Assembly: GCF_022179325.1 (NCBI RefSeq)
Contig: NZ_BPQQ01000009.1
Coordinates: 1 to 64,000, forward strand
Length of the DNA: 64,000 bases
Source: Methylobacterium isbiliense
GTDB taxonomy: Bacteria > Pseudomonadota > Alphaproteobacteria > Rhizobiales > Beijerinckiaceae
Direction: 5' to 3'
Below the pieces are notes generated by a model. That model saw only the letters and a program-made list of their open reading frames with translations, was not told the DNA's origin and did not search any database. Of this stretch, positions 60,121 to 64,000 are shown piece by piece (the stretch's first letter is position 1; the number at the start of each line of letters is the position of its first letter). The translations under genes were made by a program, and so were the position numbers.

Positions 60121-60318
60121 ATGTCCGGCAAGAAATCCTCTCCGATCCGCCACCTGAAGCGCTATGCCGGCTGCCGGCTGTTCGACCCCGAGAGACGGGT
60201 CTATCTGTCCGCGGAGGACTTGGAGCGCCTCATTCAGCAGGGCATACGGGTCAGCGTCCGTGAGGTGGAAACGGGGCAGGACGTGACCGACACGGTGGTC
60301 CGCCCGAACCTGCAATAG
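60121..60318 (+). CDS. PhaR-type polyhydroxyalkanoate regulator, DNA-binding domain only
   Basis: 65 residues from ATG 60121 (a GTG at 60115 adds two). The pattern PIRHLKRYAGCRLFDPERRV, YLSAEDLERLIQQGIRVSV and VETGQDVT matches the N-terminal DNA-binding domain of the PHB/PHA accumulation regulator PhaR (RRLYD...YVTLEDL...G). Full-length PhaR is about 190 residues, so this is a domain-only version. It may bind DNA or PHA granules as a competitor. An AT-rich leader (60040-60090) precedes it. Confidence 0.7.
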   Translation: MSGKKSSPIRHLKRYAGCRLFDPERRVYLSAEDLERLIQQGIRVSVREVETGQDVTDTVVRPNLQ

Positions 60319-60348
60319 CCTTTTGTCGGTCGGATAGCCGGGGCGGCG

Positions 60349-61665
60349 TCAGCCTCGCAGGATCTCCGCCTCTAGCCCTCGCCGGTCCGATCGATTGCGG
60401 AGGTGCAGGCTCAACCCGCTCCGACGGGAGGCCATCTCCGCGATGGCCAGTCCGAGCCCGCTTCCCGTCGCGCTCTTGTGGCGTCCTCGGAAGAAGCGCT
60501 TCGTGACCTGCGGCAACTCCTCCTCGGGGATGCCGGGTCCTTCGTCGCGCACGACGATGCCCCCACCGCCCGGCCGCGCGGCCCATTCCACGAGCCCGGC
60601 CTGCATGTGCTGCACGGCGTTCTCGTGCAGGTTGCGGACGGCGAGACGCAGGCTCTCGGGGTCGGCCCGCATCGTGTAGCCATGCAGCTCGGGATCGACG
60701 ACGGTTCGGATTTCCGCTGGCACGCGCATGCCCGCCACGGTCTCGGCCACCAGCGCGCCCACGTCGATCTCCGTCAGAGGCCGGGTCTCCTCGGCGGCGT
60801 CGAGCCGGGCAGCGTCGAGGAGCTGGCGGACGAGGCGTGTCGTACGATCCACGGCTGCGAGAATCTGGCGAAGTGCGGCTCTCGTGATGTCAGGGTCGGT
60901 CGCGGCCATGGCGACCTGGGCCTGCGTCTTCAAACCGGCGAGCGGGGTGCGCAGCTCGTGCGCGGCGAACGCCGTCACCTCCCGTTCGTGCCGCCGCGCC
61001 GCCTCGACCTTGAGGAACAGCCCGTTGAGGGCATCCGCCAAGGGGCGGACCTCCGTCGGCGCCTGGCCGGCGTCGATGGCGCTCATGTCGTCGGCGTCGC
61101 GCGCCGCGAGGTTCCGGGCCATCAGCCGTAAGGGTCGCAGGCCGCGCCCGAGGCTCGCCCAGATCAGCATCCCGAGGAGCGGCACAATGAGGAGCGCGGG
61201 GGTGAGCAGGCCCATGATGAGGTCGGTGACGAGGCGCTCGCGCAGGCTGAGACGGTCGCCGACCAGGACACGCACCCCCTTCTCGGCATCCTCCGCCGTG
61301 AAAACCCGCCAGGTCTCGCCGTCGACCTCACGCTCGGAGAAGCCCGCCGGCGCGTCGGTCAGGCGTCGCTCCGGGGCTCCGCTCGACCGCGCGACCATGC
61401 GACCGTCCAGCGACCAGATCTGGCAGGAGAGCTGCCGCTCGTAGGCCGTCGGCGCCGGAAACGTGCGCGGCGTCCCGTCCGGGGCCGTGCCGCCGACCGC
61501 ACCCACCAGGGAGCTGACCATGCGCGCGGCTTCCTGGAGGCGGTTGTCGAGGACCTGCTCCACCTCGCGCTTCGACCCCAGGTAGATCCAGGCGACCGCG
61601 CTGAGCCAGATCAGGCCGGTAGCGAGGAGCAGGATGGCGAAGAGCCTGACGCGTAGTGACATCAT
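60349..61665 (-). CDS. QseC/TctE-type sensor histidine kinase
   Basis: 438 residues from ATG 61663-61665, which overlaps the stop of the response-regulator gene (ATGA). Two membrane helices (about 8-28 and 165-190) frame a periplasmic domain with a single cysteine (QLSCQIWSLDGRMVARS). HAMP-like region follows, then HisKA with FAAHELRTPLAGLKTQAQVA (phospho-His about 249) and ATPase motifs NLHENAVQHM, DEGPGIPEEEL and GSGLGLAIAE. The length and layout are of the QseC/PmrB class. Partner regulator is immediately upstream. Confidence 0.92.
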   Translation of the reverse strand: MMSLRVRLFAILLLATGLIWLSAVAWIYLGSKREVEQVLDNRLQEAARMVSSLVGAVGGTAPDGTPRTFPAPTAYERQLSCQIWSLDGRMVARSSGAPERRLTDAPAGFSEREVDGETWRVFTAEDAEKGVRVLVGDRLSLRERLVTDLIMGLLTPALLIVPLLGMLIWASLGRGLRPLRLMARNLAARDADDMSAIDAGQAPTEVRPLADALNGLFLKVEAARRHEREVTAFAAHELRTPLAGLKTQAQVAMAATDPDITRAALRQILAAVDRTTRLVRQLLDAARLDAAEETRPLTEIDVGALVAETVAGMRVPAEIRTVVDPELHGYTMRADPESLRLAVRNLHENAVQHMQAGLVEWAARPGGGGIVVRDEGPGIPEEELPQVTKRFFRGRHKSATGSGLGLAIAEMASRRSGLSLHLRNRSDRRGLEAEILRG

Positions 61666-62324
61666 GCGGTTGCCCTCATGCGGTAGCCGAGGCCGCGCAC
61701 CGTCTCGATGGCATGCTTGCCGATCTTGGCGCGCAGATTGTGCACGTGCACCTCGACCGTGTTGCTCTCGACCTCCTCCTGCCAGCCGTAGAGGCGCTCC
61801 TCCAGCTCCGCCTTCGAGCGCAGCACGTTCGGCCGTTCCATCAGCGCCGTCAGCACCATGAACTCGCGCCGCGACACCGGGACCGGTTCCCCATGGAGCG
61901 TGACGGCGAGCTCGGCCGGGTCGAGGCGAATGCCGGCATGCTCCAGGCAGGCCGAGGCCCGCCCTGACGCCCGCCGGACGACGGCGCGGATGCGGGCCGA
62001 GAGCTCGTCGAGGTCGAAGGGCTTGCCGAGGTAGTCGTCGGCTCCGCCGTCGAGCCCTGCGATTCGGTCCGCTACCGCATCCCGGGCCGTGAGCAGGACC
62101 ACCGGCGTGCGGTCGCCCCGCTCGCGTAGCCCACGCAGCACGTCGAGCCCGGAGCCGTCGGGCAGCATCAGGTCGAGCACCACGGCGCCGAAGCCGCTTG
62201 CGGCGAGGGCGGCATCGGCGTCCGCGCAGGTCGCGACGCACTCGACGGTCGCGCCGGACAGCCCGAGCCCGGCCCTGAGGCCGTCCGAGAGGATGGGGTC
62301 GTCCTCGACGACGAGGATGCGCAT
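61662..62324 (-). CDS. OmpR-type response regulator (QseB-like)
   Basis: 220 residues: receiver with RILVVEDDPILSDGL, phospho-Asp in VVLDLMLPDGSG (about 51) and Lys in DYLGKPFDLDEL; then an OmpR winged helix (about 125-218) with SRREFMVLTALMERP, VEVHVHNLRAKIG and VRGLGYRMR. Coupled to the kinase gene. It is divergent from the DsbD-like gene with 107 nt between, so that gene may be a target. Confidence 0.94.
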   Translation of the reverse strand: MRILVVEDDPILSDGLRAGLGLSGATVECVATCADADAALAASGFGAVVLDLMLPDGSGLDVLRGLRERGDRTPVVLLTARDAVADRIAGLDGGADDYLGKPFDLDELSARIRAVVRRASGRASACLEHAGIRLDPAELAVTLHGEPVPVSRREFMVLTALMERPNVLRSKAELEERLYGWQEEVESNTVEVHVHNLRAKIGKHAIETVRGLGYRMRATA

Positions 62325-62431
62325 GCGTGTCTCCGTTGGCTGCCTGGCATCCTCCGGGCCAGGCTTAAGCCTGGCTTAAGCTACGTTTCCGACCGGCGGC
62401 GGACCGATCCGAGCCCGGACCCCGCCCGCTC

Positions 62432-64000
62432 ATGCCGAACGTTCTCGCCAACGTCATCCTCGCCGTCCTGGTCTGGGCGGGGTCATCGCTGTGGTCGCCG
62501 GGTCATTGCCGCGAGCCCGCCGCACGGCAGGCGCCGTTCACTCTCGACGTGACCCGCGACGAGGACCTCTCGCTTCGCCTGAGATGGACCACCGCCCCCG
62601 GCACCTACCTCTACCGAGACAAGATCGGCGCGTCGGACGGTAGCGGTCGGGAGCTTCCCGTGACGACCGCTGCGGGCGAAACCAAGGACGACCCGAACTT
62701 CGGGGCGACCGAGGTCTACCACGGCGCGGCCGAGGCCGTCGTGCCGGGCGCGGCGCTTGTGGGGGTACGCGACGTGCGCGTCACCTACCAGGGCTGTGCC
62801 GAGAGGGGCATCTGCTACCCGCCGGTCACCCGGGTCGTCGAGGTGCCTGCGCCCGGTCCACAAGCGGCGGCCGTGCCGGCGAACCCAGCGGTGCCCGCGA
62901 GTGCGCCCCCGGTCGATACGAAGGCCGAGACCGGGAGCGGTCTGCTCTCCGGCCATCTCGCGGGCGTCCTGGCGACCTTCCTCGGGCTCGGCCTGCTCCT
63001 GGCCTTCACGCCGTGCGTGCTCCCGATGGTTCCGGTGCTAGCCGGCATGCTGACCCGCTCCGGAGAGCAGCTCTCGGCCGGGCGCGGTTTCGTCCTGTCC
63101 GGCACCTACGCGCTCGCGATGGCGCTGGCCTACGGCACGCTCGGCGTGGCCGCGGCCTGGTCCGGACGCAACCTCCAGGTCGCGCTCCAGACGCCCGTGG
63201 CGCTGGGCCTGCTCGCCGCGACCTTCGCCGCCCTGGCGCTGTCGATGTTCGGTGCGTTCGACCTCGCGCTGCCGACCGGTGCCGCCGCCCGCCTGTCCCG
63301 CCTGAGCGGGCGCAGGCTCGGCGCCCTCGGCGGCGCCGCGGTCATGGGCTTCACCTCCGCCCTGATCGTCGGCCCCTGCGTGACGCCGCCGCTCGCCGCG
63401 GCCCTGCTCTACGTCGCCCAGACCGGGGACGTGGCGCGCGGCGCCTCGGCCCTGTTCGCGCTTGGCCTCGGCATGGGCTTGCCGCTGGTCGCGTTCGGGA
63501 CATTTGGGGCGGGGATCCTGCCGAAGTCCGGCCCTTGGCTCGTTTCCGCCAAGCAGGCCTTCGGTGTCGTGTTTCTCGGGTTGACCATCACGATGGTCTC
63601 CCGCCTCGTGCCACCCGAGGTTACGCTCGCGCTCTGGGGCCTGTTGGCCGTCGGCGTCGGCGTGTTCGTCGGGGCCTTCGACGCCCTCCCGGCCGGTGCC
63701 GGTGCCGTGGGCCGGCTGGGCAAGAGCGTCGGCATCGTCGCGGTGACCTATGGCTGCGCCCTCGTCGTCGGCGCCTCGGCGGGTGGGACCGACCCGCTCC
63801 GGCCGCTCGCCGGCTTCGGTCAGGCCCAAGCCGTGCACGCCGCCGACACCCGCGCCGTGGCCTCGCTGCCTGCCTTCGAGACCGCCCTTCAGGCCGCCCG
63901 CGCCGCGGGCAAGCCGGTGCTCGTCGAGTTCGCCGCCGACTGGTGCACCGTCTGCAAGACGAACGAGCGGACGGTCCTGGCGGACGCCGGCATCCGGGAG
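62432..64000 (+). CDS. DsbD-like thiol:disulfide interchange protein, partial (3' end outside window)
   Basis: 523 codons are present, open to the last base. After a signal (about 1-25) comes the periplasmic alpha domain (about 30-150) with paired cysteines in TYQGCAERGICYPPV. The membrane domain (about 175-430) has the redox-active FTPCVLPMVPVLAGM and GPCVTPPLAAALL, and the C-terminal thioredoxin domain begins with EFAADWCTVCKTNE (CxxC). DsbD moves electrons from cytosolic thioredoxin to periplasmic proteins; related ScsB-type proteins counter copper stress. Start ATG 62432 lies opposite the QseB-like gene. Confidence 0.9.
   Translation, partial: MPNVLANVILAVLVWAGSSLWSPGHCREPAARQAPFTLDVTRDEDLSLRLRWTTAPGTYLYRDKIGASDGSGRELPVTTAAGETKDDPNFGATEVYHGAAEAVVPGAALVGVRDVRVTYQGCAERGICYPPVTRVVEVPAPGPQAAAVPANPAVPASAPPVDTKAETGSGLLSGHLAGVLATFLGLGLLLAFTPCVLPMVPVLAGMLTRSGEQLSAGRGFVLSGTYALAMALAYGTLGVAAAWSGRNLQVALQTPVALGLLAATFAALALSMFGAFDLALPTGAAARLSRLSGRRLGALGGAAVMGFTSALIVGPCVTPPLAAALLYVAQTGDVARGASALFALGLGMGLPLVAFGTFGAGILPKSGPWLVSAKQAFGVVFLGLTITMVSRLVPPEVTLALWGLLAVGVGVFVGAFDALPAGAGAVGRLGKSVGIVAVTYGCALVVGASAGGTDPLRPLAGFGQAQAVHAADTRAVASLPAFETALQAARAAGKPVLVEFAADWCTVCKTNERTVLADAGIRE

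Noticed and set aside
1-64000. CRISPR arrays, tRNA or rRNA genes, transposases, integrases, replication or conjugation genes
   Set aside because: Looked for on both strands by pattern; none could be supported.

Overview
The window is high-GC DNA, and the protein styles (small exported proteins, many PAS/HWE sensor kinases, DUF-rich stress proteins) fit an alphaproteobacterium of the Methylobacteriaceae, probably Methylobacterium or Methylorubrum. This is a judgement from gene content; no rRNA, replication or housekeeping marker is present. I saw no transposase, integrase, tRNA or CRISPR array. The window reads as an accessory metal- and stress-resistance region, on a plasmid or a chromosomal island.

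Layout. 0-8.4 kb (minus strand): copper/heavy-metal block with a Cys-rich copper-storage protein, DUF305 protein, HME-RND efflux pump and adaptor, His/Cys-rich exported proteins, HMA metallochaperone and DUF411 protein. The last two each have a CueR/MerR-type promoter with a 19-bp spacer. 8.4-14.2 kb: arsenic block in two parts. One is an ArsR with an MFS transporter and a decayed flavoprotein. The other is arsR-arsC(LMW-PTP type)-arsC(Grx type)-acr3, divergent from arsH. 14.3-17.4 kb: unrecognised genes, including a coupled set of a possible RNase H-fold protein, a Ser/Thr protein kinase and small downstream frames. 17.4-24 kb: DUF4126, a DUF892 pseudogene, an MHYT-GGDEF-EAL protein and a chemoreceptor with a PilZ-like tail. 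24-30 kb: seven consecutive minus-strand genes (hypothetical, glutamine amidotransferase-like, GntA/YqcI-like haem N-hydroxylase, DUF1989, SDR, zinc alcohol dehydrogenase, patatin). 30-37.4 kb: sensory proteins (an interrupted HWE kinase, a diguanylate cyclase, a LOV-HWE kinase, a hybrid kinase). 37.9-40.9 kb: a field of gene fragments. 40.9-43.4 kb: a second thiol/metal cluster (Cys/Met-rich protein, DUF4396, glutaredoxin-MauE fusion, small membrane proteins). 43.8-62.3 kb: envelope and ion stress genes (PRC-barrel, NarL-type two-component pair, DUF2254, MgtC, NhaA, a potassium-channel-like protein, DUF421, CPA1 antiporter, YdeP-like molybdoenzyme, BigR/SqrR-like regulator, QseBC-like pair). 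62.4 kb to the end: a DsbD-like thiol:disulfide reductase running off the window.

Themes. Copper and arsenic are handled by sequestration, efflux and reduction. Light, redox and cyclic-di-GMP signalling are dense in the middle. At least ten genes are visibly broken by nonsense codons, frameshifts, truncation or a fusion junction, most between 18 and 41 kb, so the region appears to be decaying. The best candidates for undescribed biology are the RNase H-like/kinase module at 15.3-17.0 kb and the guanidino-type operon at 24-30 kb.
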